This document shows positions 35,505 through 45,019 of a stretch of 64,000 nt of DNA, piece by piece (positions within the stretch are counted from its first letter, which is position 1; the number at the start of each line of letters is the position of its first letter). The notes below the pieces were generated by a model, which saw only the letters and a program-made list of their open reading frames with translations, was not told the DNA's origin and did no database searches. The position numbers and the translations under genes were made by a program. The stretch is from Streptomyces sp. NBC_00344 (GTDB taxonomy: Bacteria > Actinomycetota > Actinomycetes > Streptomycetales > Streptomycetaceae): positions 5,353,501 through 5,417,500 of the forward strand of contig NZ_CP107996.1 in the NCBI RefSeq assembly GCF_036088315.1, given 5' to 3'.

Positions 35505-36977
35505 ATGGAACCGGTGTGCATGACCCGGCAGGGCGCGGTCCGTGGGCAGATGCGCGGCGACGGGGTGGCGTCCTTTCTCGGTATCCCTTATGCCGCAGCG
35601 CCGTTCGGGCCGCGCAGGTTCCGCGCGCCGGCGCCGCCCGAGTCGTGGGACGGCGTACGGCAGGCGCATGCCTACGGTGAAACCGCGCCGAAAGCTCCTT
35701 ACGCGCCCCCGTTCGACGCCCTGATCCCCGAGGATCTGGGCAGTGGCGGCGAGAACTGCCTGAACCTCAATGTCTGGACACCCCAGCCCGGGCCGAACGG
35801 CGGCCTGCCGGTGATGGTGTGGCTGCACGGCGGGGCCTTCTCGAACGGTTCGGGCTCGGCGTCCTCGTACAACGGCAGTGCCTTCGCGCGGGACGGCGTG
35901 GTCTGTGTGACGGTCAACTACCGCCTGGGAGTGGACGGTTTCCTGCATCTGGACGGTGTGCCGGACAACCGCGGGCTGCTCGACCAGATCGCGGCGCTGG
36001 AGTGGGTGCGTGACAACATCACCTCCTTCGGCGGTGACCCCGACCGGGTCACCGTCTTCGGTGAGTCCGCGGGAGCGATGAGCATCGGCGCGCTGCTGGC
36101 GATGGAACAGGCGCGGGGTCTGTTCCGCCGGGCCGTTCTGCAGAGCGGAGCCGCGCACCACTTCCTGCGGCCCGGAACGGCCGGTCTGATCACCGCGCGG
36201 CTCGCCGGGAATCTCGGTATCGCGCCGACCGCGGAAGCCTTCGCAGCCGTTCCGCTGGCTTCCCTGCTCCCCGCGCAGGGAAAGCTGCGCGCCGAACTCG
36301 GCGGCCGTCCCGACCCTGCCCTGTGGGGGGAGGCGGCCCTCAACATGATGCCTTTCGAGCCGGTGTTCCCCGAACTCGCGCCGCCGGCCCCGGACTGCGG
36401 TGTCGAGTTGCTGGTCGGCAGCAACCGTGAGGAGAACCGCCTCTTCATGGTTCCCACCGAGCGAATGGACACGATCACCGATGAGCGGCTGCGGCTGGTC
36501 GTCGCCGGATACGGTCTCGACGCGGAGACCGCGCTCGCGGTCTACCGGGCCGGCCGGCCGGGAGCGACTCCGGGCGAACTGTTCGACGCGGTGGTGACCG
36601 ACTGGTTCTACCGGATTCCGGCCCTCCGTCTCGCCGAAGCGGTCCCCGGATCCCATGTGTACGAATTCGCCTGGCGCTCGCCGCAGTTCGGCGGCATGCT
36701 CGGTGCCTGCCACGCGTCCGAGCTGGGCTTCGTCTTCGACAACCTGCACGACCCTTCGTTCGTCCCGATGCTCGGGGACCACCCGCCCCAGCACCTCGCG
36801 GACGCGATCCACGGCGCCTGGGTGGCTTTCGCGACGACCGGGGACCCCGGCTGGGCGGCGTACGACGCGCACAGCGGCGCGGCCGCCGGCCGGATGACCA
36901 TGGTCTTCGGCGATGAGCCGGGCCCCGAGTCCGACCCGCGCGCACAGGAGCGGGCTCTGTGGAGTGCGGTGCGCTGA
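35505..36977 (+). CDS. type B carboxylesterase/lipase
   Basis: 490 residues, alpha/beta hydrolase of the type B carboxylesterase (pnbA-like) family. Opens with GAVRGQMRGDGVASFLGIPY; oxyanion hole VWLHGGAF; nucleophile in FGESAGAMS; the acidic residue and the final His follow in GSNREENRLFM and LGACHASELGFVF. No signal peptide, so cytoplasmic. Hydrolyses short carboxylic esters; physiological substrate unknown. Start ATG 35505 has AGAGGGAG 10 nt upstream; an upstream ATG at 35469 has no such site. Confidence 0.92.
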   Translation: MEPVCMTRQGAVRGQMRGDGVASFLGIPYAAAPFGPRRFRAPAPPESWDGVRQAHAYGETAPKAPYAPPFDALIPEDLGSGGENCLNLNVWTPQPGPNGGLPVMVWLHGGAFSNGSGSASSYNGSAFARDGVVCVTVNYRLGVDGFLHLDGVPDNRGLLDQIAALEWVRDNITSFGGDPDRVTVFGESAGAMSIGALLAMEQARGLFRRAVLQSGAAHHFLRPGTAGLITARLAGNLGIAPTAEAFAAVPLASLLPAQGKLRAELGGRPDPALWGEAALNMMPFEPVFPELAPPAPDCGVELLVGSNREENRLFMVPTERMDTITDERLRLVVAGYGLDAETALAVYRAGRPGATPGELFDAVVTDWFYRIPALRLAEAVPGSHVYEFAWRSPQFGGMLGACHASELGFVFDNLHDPSFVPMLGDHPPQHLADAIHGAWVAFATTGDPGWAAYDAHSGAAAGRMTMVFGDEPGPESDPRAQERALWSAVR

Positions 36978-37052
36978 TCCGCCGGTGCTCCGACCCGCTG
37001 ACCTGTCGGCCCATGGTGGCTCTGACCTGCCGGAAGGCTGCGCCGATGCCCG

Positions 37053-37075
37053 TTGTCACACCCCGCGCCTAGACT
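37053..37075 (+). promoter_or_regulatory. promoter of SNF2 gene with partial PafBC-like box
   Basis: TTGTCACAC (37053-37061), 8 nt, TAGACT (37070-37075). The TTGTCA half and the spacing match the PafBC promoter, but the last three positions (CAC for GTG) do not. Predicted start near 37082, about 50 nt before the ATG at 37131. Confidence 0.4.
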
Positions 37076-37130
37076 CGCAGAGACGTGGGATCCAGGGGCT
37101 GGGCAGGGGCGCGGAAGGCAGGTGAGCGGG

Positions 37131-39950
37131 ATGCGGGCGGCAGTGGAGGGTGCGGGTGTGGAACGTCCGCTGCCTGCGGCGCTCGGCCGTCGGGCCGCTG
37201 TGTTTCTGCCCGCCGCGCTGCCGCGCGAGGGCCGCTTCGCCCTCTGGGATCCCGAGGGCGAAGCGGCCGGCCCCGATGAGCTCGTCGTGGTGCGGCAGCA
37301 GGGCGCGGCTGTCCGTCGCCGCACTGTCCCCGCGGCCCTGATTCCCGTCGCCCAGGCACTGCCGCTGCTGGTCGCGGCCCGGCGGGCCCCGGCGGCGCAC
37401 CCCGCCGCCCGGGCCTGGGGAGCGGCCGCGCTGCACGCGCTGCAAATGGCGGCGCGAGGCAGGCTCATCCCCGGCCTGTCTTGTGACGACCACGATGTCT
37501 GGCGGGCCGGGCCGCTCGACGCCGAGGACATCGCGCATCTGCGGGCGGTGGCCGCCGCCATGCCGCCCGAGGCGTACGCCACTCCGCTGCCGGGCCGCAC
37601 CCCGCTCGAGCTGCCCAGGCCCGATGCGCTGCTGCGCGCCTTCCTCGACGCGGTCGCCGACACGCTGCCGCGCACTCCCGCCGCGGCACATGCGGTGGGC
37701 GCCCCTTATGCCGCCGCGCAGGCGCAGCATCTGCCGGGCCTGCGGGAATGGGCGATGGAGGTGGCTGCCGGCTCGGACGCCGGGGTGCAGGTCTCCCTGC
37801 GCCTCGACCTCTCCGGATACGAACTCTTCGACCGTTCCGACGACCCGGCGGCGCCGGAACGGCGAGCCGGGGCGGCCGTCGTCCAGGTGCACAGCCTGGC
37901 CGACCCCACGCTCGTCATCGACGCGGGGCGGCTCTGGGCCGGAGAAGGCGACGAGCACTTCGGCCCCCGGGCACGGATCGACGCCGTACTTGCGCTGCGC
38001 CGCGCCGCGCGGATCTGGCCGCCGCTGGCTGAACTCATGGAGCGCCCGGAGCCCGATGTGCTGCCCCTCTCGGAGGACAGCCTGTACGAGCTGCTGGGTC
38101 CTGCCGCCCCGCGGCTCGCCGCGGCCGGAGTCGCCGTGCACTGGCCCCGGGACATGGTCCGTTCGCTGACGGCCACCGCTGTGGTGCGGCCGGCTCCGGG
38201 TTCGGCCACCGACGGCACCGCCTTCTTCGACGCGGACGAACTCTTCTCCTTCAGCTGGCAGCTCGCTCTCGGCGACGACCGGCTGACCGACGCCGAGATG
38301 GACATGCTGGCCGAGGCGCACCGCCCGGTCGTGCGGCTGCGCGGTCAATGGGTGGTGGTCGATCCCGCCCTGGTACGGAAGGCGCGCAAACGCGAGCTGG
38401 GACTCCTCGCGCCGGTCGACGCGCTGTCCGTCGCGCTGACGGGCAGCGCCGACGTGGACGGCGAGACGGTCGAAGCGGTACCGGTCGGCGCGCTCGCGGC
38501 GCTGCACGCCCGGCTGACCGGCGATGCCGCGATCCCCGCTCAACCACCGGGCCTGGATGCCACCCTGCGCGACTACCAGCTGCGCGGGCTGGGCTGGCTC
38601 GATCTGATGACCTCGCTGGGTCTCGGCGGCTGTCTCGCCGACGACATGGGGCTGGGTAAGACCATCACGCTCATCGCCCTCCATCTGCACCGCTCCCGCA
38701 GTGAACCGACCCTGGTGGTCTGCCCCGCCTCGCTCCTCGGCAACTGGCAGCGCGAGATCACCCGCTTCGCACCGGGTGTGCCGGTCCGCCGTTTCCACGG
38801 CACGGACCGCTCGCTCCCCGGTGCGGACGGCGGTTTCGTCCTCACCACCTACGGGACGATGCGCACCAGCGCCGCCGAGCTCGCCGCGCACTCCTGGGGC
38901 ATGGTCGTCGCGGACGAGGCCCAGCACATCAAGAACCCGAACGCCGCCACGGCCAAGGCGCTGCGCACCATCCCCGCACCGGCCCGAGTCGCCCTGACCG
39001 GCACCCCCGTGGAGAACAACCTCTCGGAGCTGTGGGCGCTGCTCGACTGGACGACCCCGGGGCTGCTCGGGCCGCTGAAGACGTTCCGCTCCCGTCATGC
39101 CAGGATCGTCGAGAACGGCGAGGAGGACGGCGCGGTGGAACGACTCGCCCGTCTGGTCCGCCCGTTCCTGCTGCGCAGAAAGAAGTCCGACCCCGGTATC
39201 GCACCCGAGCTGCCGCCGAAGACGGAGACCGACCACCCCGTCCCGCTCACCCGCGAACAGGCCTCTCTCTACCAGGCGGTCGTCCGTGAATGCATGGCCG
39301 TCATCGAGGCCGACGAGGGCATCGGCCGGCGCGCCCAGATCATGAAGCTGCTCACGGCACTCAAGCAGATCTGCAATCACCCGGCGCAGTATCTGAAGGA
39401 GGGCCCCAGCCGGCTCGCGGGGCGCTCGGGGAAGCTTGCGCTGCTCGACGAACTCCTCGACACGATCCTCTCGGAGGGCGGCTCCGTGCTGGTCTTCACC
39501 CAGTACGTGGCGATGGCCCGTCTGCTGTCGGAGCACCTCACCGCGCGCGGTATCCCTTCCCAGTTGCTGCACGGCGGCACCCCGGTGGCCCGGCGGGAGG
39601 AGATGGTGGACCGCTTCCAGTCCGGCGCCTCCCCGGTTTTTCTGCTCTCCCTCAAGGCGGCTGGTACCGGTCTGAACCTCACCAGGGCCGGTCATGTCAT
39701 CCACTACGACCGATGGTGGAATCCTGCGGTCGAGGAGCAGGCGACCGACCGCGCGTACCGCATCGGGCAGACCCAGCCCGTTCAGGTGCACCGGCTGATC
39801 GCGGAAGGCACTGTCGAGGACCGGATTGCCGACATGCTCACCGCCAAGCGGGCGTTGGCCGACGCGGTGCTCGGCAGCGGAGAGAGCGCACTGACCGAAC
39901 TGGGTGACACGGAGCTCGCGGATCTGGTGTCGCTGCGGAGGCCCTCATGA
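37131..39950 (+). CDS. SNF2-family DNA helicase/ATPase
   Basis: 939 residues. The N-terminal ~480 residues are the bacterial SNF2-associated domain; the ATPase follows with LRDYQLRGLGWLDLM, GGCLADDMGLGKTITLIAL (Walker A), VVADEAQHIKN (DEAQ box), ALTGTPVENNLSELW, and the C-terminal helicase lobe GGSVLVFTQYVAMARLL and HYDRWWNPAVEEQATDRAYR. Translocates on double-stranded DNA; bacterial members work in repair or transcription recycling. The partner gene downstream overlaps by 4 nt and encodes a SWIM zinc finger, a conserved pairing. Start at ATG 37131 (AGG and GGTGAG upstream); GTG 37122 is an alternative. The promoter resembles the damage-type element. Confidence 0.94.
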   Translation: MRAAVEGAGVERPLPAALGRRAAVFLPAALPREGRFALWDPEGEAAGPDELVVVRQQGAAVRRRTVPAALIPVAQALPLLVAARRAPAAHPAARAWGAAALHALQMAARGRLIPGLSCDDHDVWRAGPLDAEDIAHLRAVAAAMPPEAYATPLPGRTPLELPRPDALLRAFLDAVADTLPRTPAAAHAVGAPYAAAQAQHLPGLREWAMEVAAGSDAGVQVSLRLDLSGYELFDRSDDPAAPERRAGAAVVQVHSLADPTLVIDAGRLWAGEGDEHFGPRARIDAVLALRRAARIWPPLAELMERPEPDVLPLSEDSLYELLGPAAPRLAAAGVAVHWPRDMVRSLTATAVVRPAPGSATDGTAFFDADELFSFSWQLALGDDRLTDAEMDMLAEAHRPVVRLRGQWVVVDPALVRKARKRELGLLAPVDALSVALTGSADVDGETVEAVPVGALAALHARLTGDAAIPAQPPGLDATLRDYQLRGLGWLDLMTSLGLGGCLADDMGLGKTITLIALHLHRSRSEPTLVVCPASLLGNWQREITRFAPGVPVRRFHGTDRSLPGADGGFVLTTYGTMRTSAAELAAHSWGMVVADEAQHIKNPNAATAKALRTIPAPARVALTGTPVENNLSELWALLDWTTPGLLGPLKTFRSRHARIVENGEEDGAVERLARLVRPFLLRRKKSDPGIAPELPPKTETDHPVPLTREQASLYQAVVRECMAVIEADEGIGRRAQIMKLLTALKQICNHPAQYLKEGPSRLAGRSGKLALLDELLDTILSEGGSVLVFTQYVAMARLLSEHLTARGIPSQLLHGGTPVARREEMVDRFQSGASPVFLLSLKAAGTGLNLTRAGHVIHYDRWWNPAVEEQATDRAYRIGQTQPVQVHRLIAEGTVEDRIADMLTAKRALADAVLGSGESALTELGDTELADLVSLRRPS

Positions 39951-41143
39951 GCAGTTGGTGGGGGAACGCCTGGGTGGCCTCGCTGGAAGCACTCTCGCTG
40001 GACACGGGCCGGCTCGAGCGGGGCCGGAGATACGCGGACGGCGGACGCGTCGCCGCGGTGAACGTCGCCCCCGGCCGGATCCTGTCGTATGTGCAGGGCA
40101 GCCGGCCGCGGCCCTACCGGGCGGAGCTGCGGCTGCGGACGCTCTCCGACAGCGACTGGGACCGTTTCCTCGACGCGGCCGCCGCCAAGCCCGGTCATAT
40201 CGCGGCCCTGCTGGACAAGGACATGCCGCATTCACTCGTCGAGGCAGCGGCCGACGCGGGCGTGGCACTCCTGCCTGCCCCCGGCGATCTCGTCCCGTCC
40301 TGTTCCTGCCCCGACAGCGGTCGCCCCTGCAAGCACGCCGCCGCGCTCTGCTACGAAACGGCCGCGCTGCTCGACTCCGATCCCTTCGTGCTGCTGCTGA
40401 TGCGCGGCAGAAGTGAGCGGGAACTCCTCGACGAACTGGCCAGGCGCAATGCGGCACTGTCGGCCCGTGAGCAGCCTGCTGCGACGCGCACCCCGGGTGT
40501 GCCCGCCCGCCAAGCACTCGCCCAGCGTTTCCTGCCACCGCTTCCCGCACCGCTGGCCGTCGGCCCGCACCCCGGGCAGCCGCCCGCTTATCCCAGCGCA
40601 CCCGGAGCCCCGGATCCGGTCGCCCTGGACCAGCTCGCCACCGATGCAGCCGTCCGCGCCCACACCCTGCTCACCACCGGCTCGGACCCGGTCGGCGATC
40701 TCACAGCCTGGCAGGACGCGGTCCGGCTGGCCGCGTCCGGTCCCACCGCCGGACTCACCGCCACCACCCGCACGCTCTACCGCGACCTCGCCGCAGCCAC
40801 CGGGCGCAACCCCACCGAGCTGGCCAGGGCGGTCGCCGCCTGGCGGCAGGGCGGGAAGGAGGGGCTCGCCGTCCTCGAGAGCCCGTGGGATCCACCGGCC
40901 GGTCCCTTCGACCGCGCCCGCCCGGCGCTCGCCGCCGCGGGGCTGCCACGCTTCCAGCCCTGGCGCAACCAGCTGACCGTGCCCGGCGGCGCCCACCAGC
41001 TCCGCTTCGGCAAGGACCACCAGTGGTACGCCTATGAATCCGACCCGGGCAGGGACGACTGGTGGCCCAGGGGCACCCCGCACACCGACCCGGTGGAGGC
41101 GCTGCGTGGCCACAGTTCAGGGGACGGCGCGCACCCGCGGTGA
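39947..41143 (+). CDS. SWIM zinc-finger protein
   Basis: 398 residues. The SWIM motif CSCPDSGRPCKHAAAL (C-x-C...C-x-H, about residues 118-133) is the only recognisable domain; SWIM fingers bind DNA or protein. The N terminus WWGNAWVASLEALSLD is conserved in this family; the C terminus is helical and Pro-rich between. ATG overlaps the SNF2 stop (ATGA), so the two are translationally coupled and probably act together on DNA. Convergent with the glycoside hydrolase gene. Confidence 0.88.
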   Translation: MSSWWGNAWVASLEALSLDTGRLERGRRYADGGRVAAVNVAPGRILSYVQGSRPRPYRAELRLRTLSDSDWDRFLDAAAAKPGHIAALLDKDMPHSLVEAAADAGVALLPAPGDLVPSCSCPDSGRPCKHAAALCYETAALLDSDPFVLLLMRGRSERELLDELARRNAALSAREQPAATRTPGVPARQALAQRFLPPLPAPLAVGPHPGQPPAYPSAPGAPDPVALDQLATDAAVRAHTLLTTGSDPVGDLTAWQDAVRLAASGPTAGLTATTRTLYRDLAAATGRNPTELARAVAAWRQGGKEGLAVLESPWDPPAGPFDRARPALAAAGLPRFQPWRNQLTVPGGAHQLRFGKDHQWYAYESDPGRDDWWPRGTPHTDPVEALRGHSSGDGAHPR

Positions 41144-41186
41144 CCGGACGCCCCGCTTCCGGCCGGCACGTCGGCGCCCGGCGCGG

Positions 41187-43118
41187 CTACCGCAGCTCCA
41201 GCACCCGCACCCCGTACGGCTCCAGGGTGACATCCGTCGAGCGCTCACCCGTGGTGAGATCGAAGAGACCGCCGCCGCCCGGCCGTACCGTCCGTGTCTC
41301 GTCGGACTGGCTGACCAGCCACACGAAGCGCCTCCCGTCCTCGTGGACCAGCACATCGGCGCTGACCCAGGGGGTGTCCACGGTGACCGGCCGCGCCACG
41401 CCCGCAACATGCGCCAGCGACTCGTACAGCCGGTGTGTCTGCTCCGGATTGACGCGTGCGGTGCGGGCGGCCATCTGCTCCAGTGGATAGGTGGCGAGCA
41501 CGGTCCGGCCGGCCCCGATGTCGTGTACCAGCAGGGCCGGGCGACCGTGCCCGTCGGTTGCCACCACCCGTGCGCCCTGCGCCACCACCGGCAGGTAGGC
41601 GCGGCTGTCCTCATTCCCCGCGACACTGAAACGCAGCGTCTCACCGCTCTTCAGCGATCCGAAGTCCTCGGTGAACGTCATCTCGAGCACCTCGTCCTCG
41701 ATCGGTTCGGCGACTCCGTACGAGAGCTGGTGCTCGACCCCGAACAGACCGTCGAGGTCGTGGAACCACGGCCCGCGGGTGGCCGGGTGCTCGCCCGAGC
41801 AGAACGACAGATACACCGTCGCGCCCGCACGCGCCCGCCGCTCCAGATCCCGTCGCGTGCGCGTCGTCAACTGCCTGGTGGACGGCAGCAGATACAGCTG
41901 TACGTCCTCGTCGATCCCGTCCGCCTCCCGGACGAAGCCGACGGGCAGGTCCGCACCGCGCGCCGCCACATACCCCTGATGGAGGGAGGAGAAGATCAAG
42001 GGACGGTCGGCCGGCCTGCTGTAGGGGTAGCCGCGCTCCAGGAAGGCCGGCACGACAAGAGCGGCGCCGGTGTCGGCACGCCTGCACCGGGCGAAATCCA
42101 CCTGTTCGAGCAGTCTGGCGAAAGCCGCGAGTTCGCGCAGCGGCTCCTTGGCGTGTCCCTCGCTGTCGGTGATGCCGAAGTGCATCTCGAAGGGGTGGTG
42201 GTCGTAGGGGGACTGTTCCCACAGGTTGCTGTAGTCGGTGTTGTTCCAGGCGATCCAGCCGGCCGCGCCCCCCAGCAGTGAGTTGTGCAGCGTCTGCCGG
42301 TAGTGGATGCCCGCGTTGCGGGCCGACACGGTGTCGGTGGAGAGCCCGAACTCCTCCAGGATCACGGGCTGTCCGGTCACTGCGGCCAGTTCGCACTCGA
42401 ATGCGGCCCGGTAGTGCTGACGGACCCTGTCGGTGTCCGAGCGGTAGACATGAGGTCCGACGAAGTCGACGTACTCGGCGGTCTCGCGCAGCGAGAACCC
42501 GTTGTCCCGCCCGGTCACCTCCTGACCCCAGGCGCCGTCGCCGAGCGAGACCGGCTGGGTGCCGCCGGCCGCCCGCACCGCATTGCACATCGACTGCGCC
42601 CACGCCGTGACCACAGCCACCGACGGCGGGTCCACCTGGTAGATCCTTCCGTACCCGGGCATCTCGTTGGTGATCAGCCATCCGGTGACGGCCGCGTGGT
42701 CCTTGAACCGGCGGGTCATCTCGCTCGCGAACCAGGCCTGGCGGCCGACCATCCAGACGTCCTCGTACAGATCCCGCCCGGCCCGCCAGACCGGATCCCA
42801 GTTCTCTCCTGACATGTGCCCGACGATGAACGTGGGAACGGTGCCCATGCCGTACTCGATGTGCGCGTCCAGGAAGTCCCGGAACCGGTCGCACAGTTCC
42901 TCGTCGATCCGGTGCGGCTCGGGGTGGAAGTCCGGCCAGTAGAAGAACGAGCGGGTCATGGTGAGTCCGTGCTCGCGCAGTACCGCGAGCTCCTCGCGTA
43001 CGACCGCGGAGTCGTAGTTCCGCCACATCAGGGGCCCGCCGGTGCGTGACCAGAAATTGGCGCCCAGCCAGGGCAGTACGGCCGGGTCGTGGGTGAGCTG
43101 GGCGCTGTGGCGTCGCAT
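41187..43118 (-). CDS. GH5-like glycoside hydrolase (cellulase-family fold)
   Basis: 643 residues. The N-terminal ~330 residues form a TIM-barrel of the clan A type: WLITNEMPGYG contains the Asn-Glu acid/base pair and VILEEFGLS the nucleophile Glu at the end of a strand. The C-terminal half is a class-I glutamine-amidotransferase-like/beta-trimerisation domain (LLPSTRQLTTRTRRDLERRA) and a beta domain, as in beta-galactosidase and mannosidase relatives. There is no signal peptide, so it acts on an oligosaccharide imported by the ABC transporter encoded upstream. Substrate (mannose, glucose or galactose links) cannot be decided. Last gene of the operon; GGAG 10 nt before the ATG. Confidence 0.85.
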   Translation of the reverse strand: MRRHSAQLTHDPAVLPWLGANFWSRTGGPLMWRNYDSAVVREELAVLREHGLTMTRSFFYWPDFHPEPHRIDEELCDRFRDFLDAHIEYGMGTVPTFIVGHMSGENWDPVWRAGRDLYEDVWMVGRQAWFASEMTRRFKDHAAVTGWLITNEMPGYGRIYQVDPPSVAVVTAWAQSMCNAVRAAGGTQPVSLGDGAWGQEVTGRDNGFSLRETAEYVDFVGPHVYRSDTDRVRQHYRAAFECELAAVTGQPVILEEFGLSTDTVSARNAGIHYRQTLHNSLLGGAAGWIAWNNTDYSNLWEQSPYDHHPFEMHFGITDSEGHAKEPLRELAAFARLLEQVDFARCRRADTGAALVVPAFLERGYPYSRPADRPLIFSSLHQGYVAARGADLPVGFVREADGIDEDVQLYLLPSTRQLTTRTRRDLERRARAGATVYLSFCSGEHPATRGPWFHDLDGLFGVEHQLSYGVAEPIEDEVLEMTFTEDFGSLKSGETLRFSVAGNEDSRAYLPVVAQGARVVATDGHGRPALLVHDIGAGRTVLATYPLEQMAARTARVNPEQTHRLYESLAHVAGVARPVTVDTPWVSADVLVHEDGRRFVWLVSQSDETRTVRPGGGGLFDLTTGERSTDVTLEPYGVRVLELR

Positions 43119-43161
43119 GAGTGTGGTGCTCCAGAAATCCGGGTCGGGACGGTCGGGTGGG

Positions 43162-44139
43162 TCAGGCGGAACCGGTCGACTCGCGTACGACGAGCCGGGG
43201 GTGTTCGGCGGGAGGTCCGGTGGGTACGACTTCGCCGCACTGTGTGAGCAGGGTGCGGGCCGCGGCGGCGCCGGCCTGCCGGACGTGCTGGTCGACGGTG
43301 GTCAGCCGGGGGTGGATCCAGCGGCCGAGCGGCAGGTTGTCGTAACCGACGACGGACAGTTCGCCGGGCACGGACAGGCCGGCCCGCTGGGCGGCGCCGA
43401 TGCCGCACACCGCCATCGAGTCATTGGCGTACACGATGGCGGTGGGCCGGGGCTCCCGTGCCAGCAACTGCCCGGTGGCGGCGGTGGCCGCCGCTTCCGT
43501 GAAGTCGGTGTGGACCACCGCGGCCGGAGTGAGCCCCGCACCGGCGAGGGCATCCTCGAAGACCTGCTGCCGGAAGCGGGTGTGCACCAGCTCCGTCGGC
43601 CCCGAGACGTAGCCGATGCGCCGGTGGCCCAGATCCAGCAGATGCCGTACGGCTTCGACGACTCCCTCCCGGTGCGCGGTACCGAGCAGGACAGCGGGCA
43701 GTCCGAGCCGCTCGAGCAGAGGCGGACGCGGGTCGTCGGCGCGGTGCTCGGTCAGCACGGCCGCGTCCACGCGGTTCTCCGCGGCCAGGCGTTCGTAGAG
43801 CGCCGTCTCCTCCCGTACGTCTCCGGCGAGATGCAGCAGCAGACCGTAGCCGCGCGGTGAGAGCTCACTCTCCAGACCGGTGATGAGCTCCGAGAAGTGC
43901 GGGTCGGTGCCGAGTACGTCGGTGGGGCGGCGGACCACCATGGCGACCGTATGGGTGCGGGCCCGTCGCAGCGCGCTCGCCGAGGCGCTCGGTGACCAGC
44001 CCAGTCGGTCCGCGGCATCGAGAACACGGAGGCGGGTGGGCTCGGAGATCCGCCCCGTGTTGTTGAAGACCTTGGAGACGGCAGCGGTGGAGACCCCGGC
44101 CTGCGCTGCCACGTCCTTGATCGTCGGACGGTTGTTCAC
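43162..44139 (-). CDS. LacI-family transcriptional regulator
   Basis: 325 residues. Helix-turn-helix at the N terminus: TIKDVAAQAGVSTAAVSKVF followed by the hinge region LGWSPSASASALRRARTHT. The rest is the periplasmic-binding-like effector domain (HTVAMVVRRPTDVLG; TAIVYANDSMAVCGIG; LSVVGYDNLPLGRWIHPRLT). Controls the sugar operon in which it lies; two candidate operators flank the promoter upstream of the binding-protein gene. GTG 44139 overlaps the permease stop by 4 nt (GTGA). The effector is presumably the transported sugar. Confidence 0.93.
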   Translation of the reverse strand: MNNRPTIKDVAAQAGVSTAAVSKVFNNTGRISEPTRLRVLDAADRLGWSPSASASALRRARTHTVAMVVRRPTDVLGTDPHFSELITGLESELSPRGYGLLLHLAGDVREETALYERLAAENRVDAAVLTEHRADDPRPPLLERLGLPAVLLGTAHREGVVEAVRHLLDLGHRRIGYVSGPTELVHTRFRQQVFEDALAGAGLTPAAVVHTDFTEAAATAATGQLLAREPRPTAIVYANDSMAVCGIGAAQRAGLSVPGELSVVGYDNLPLGRWIHPRLTTVDQHVRQAGAAAARTLLTQCGEVVPTGPPAEHPRLVVRESTGSA

Positions 44140-45002
44140 ATCTTCACCGCGCCGCTGACCAGCGCCTGCTGCATACGCCTCTGCAGCAGGGTGTACATGA
44201 TCCACACAGGGACCAGAGTGAGAATTGTCCCCGCCGTCAGGACCCCGTAGTCCGTACCGATCTGGGACTTGAGGGTGGGCAGGGCCACCTGCACGGTCCG
44301 CAGGTCGGGGTCGGGACCGATGATGATCAGTGAGTACAGGTACTCGTTCCAGAAGGTGAGGAAGTTCAGCAGCAGCACGGTGGCGATGCCCGGCATGCAC
44401 ATCGGGGTGTAGATGTGCCGCAGGACGCCGAATGTCGAAGCGCCGTCGATCCGGGCGGCCTCCTCCATCTCCTGCGGGATGGTGCGCATGAACTGGATGA
44501 GGATCACCACCGACAGCGGCATGGCGGTGGCCGGCAGGAACAGCACCATGAACAGCCGGGTGTGGAAGAGCCCGGTGACCGCCGAGAGCAGGAAGGTGGG
44601 GAACAGCGCGGCGAAGGTGGGGATGAGGAAACCGAGCGAGAAGACCTTCTCCACGAGCGAGGCGACCCGGCCCCGGGACCGGGCAAGACCGAAAGCGGCG
44701 GGTATCGCGAGACCCAGGGTCAGTGCGAGTGAGAACACCGTGACAAGACCCGAGTTGACGATCGCCGATCCGAGTCCGGCGCTTTCGAACGCGGTACGGA
44801 AATTGCCGAACCCGAAGGACGTCGGAGGGGAGAGCGGGCTGGAGAAGATGGCCTCGTTGGACTTGAAGGCGGAGGCGAGGAAGTAGTAGAGCGGAATCGC
44901 GAGCAGTACGGCGTACGCCCAGACCAGCATGTGCGCGGGAAGCCAGGACTTCCTGAACCGGGGCTTTCCGGGCGCGGATTTCCTCAACTGCGTGGTGGCC
45001 AT
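44136..45002 (-). CDS. sugar ABC transporter permease (MalG-like)
   Basis: 288 residues, six predicted membrane helices. Signature loop EEAARIDGASTFGVLRHIY (EAA motif contacting the ATPase) and NEYLYSLIIIG match carbohydrate uptake transporter-1 inner-membrane proteins. Pairs with the MalF-like subunit encoded 17 nt upstream. No ATPase gene is present in the operon, so the shared MsiK ATPase used by Streptomyces sugar transporters probably powers it (inference from known biology). Confidence 0.93.
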   Translation of the reverse strand: MATTQLRKSAPGKPRFRKSWLPAHMLVWAYAVLLAIPLYYFLASAFKSNEAIFSSPLSPPTSFGFGNFRTAFESAGLGSAIVNSGLVTVFSLALTLGLAIPAAFGLARSRGRVASLVEKVFSLGFLIPTFAALFPTFLLSAVTGLFHTRLFMVLFLPATAMPLSVVILIQFMRTIPQEMEEAARIDGASTFGVLRHIYTPMCMPGIATVLLLNFLTFWNEYLYSLIIIGPDPDLRTVQVALPTLKSQIGTDYGVLTAGTILTLVPVWIMYTLLQRRMQQALVSGAVKM

Positions 45003-45019
45003 GGCGGGTCGGGCTCCGA

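Noticed and set aside
37056..39791. 911-codon minus-strand frame opposite the SNF2 gene
   Set aside because: Antisense shadow; the plus strand encodes a complete helicase.
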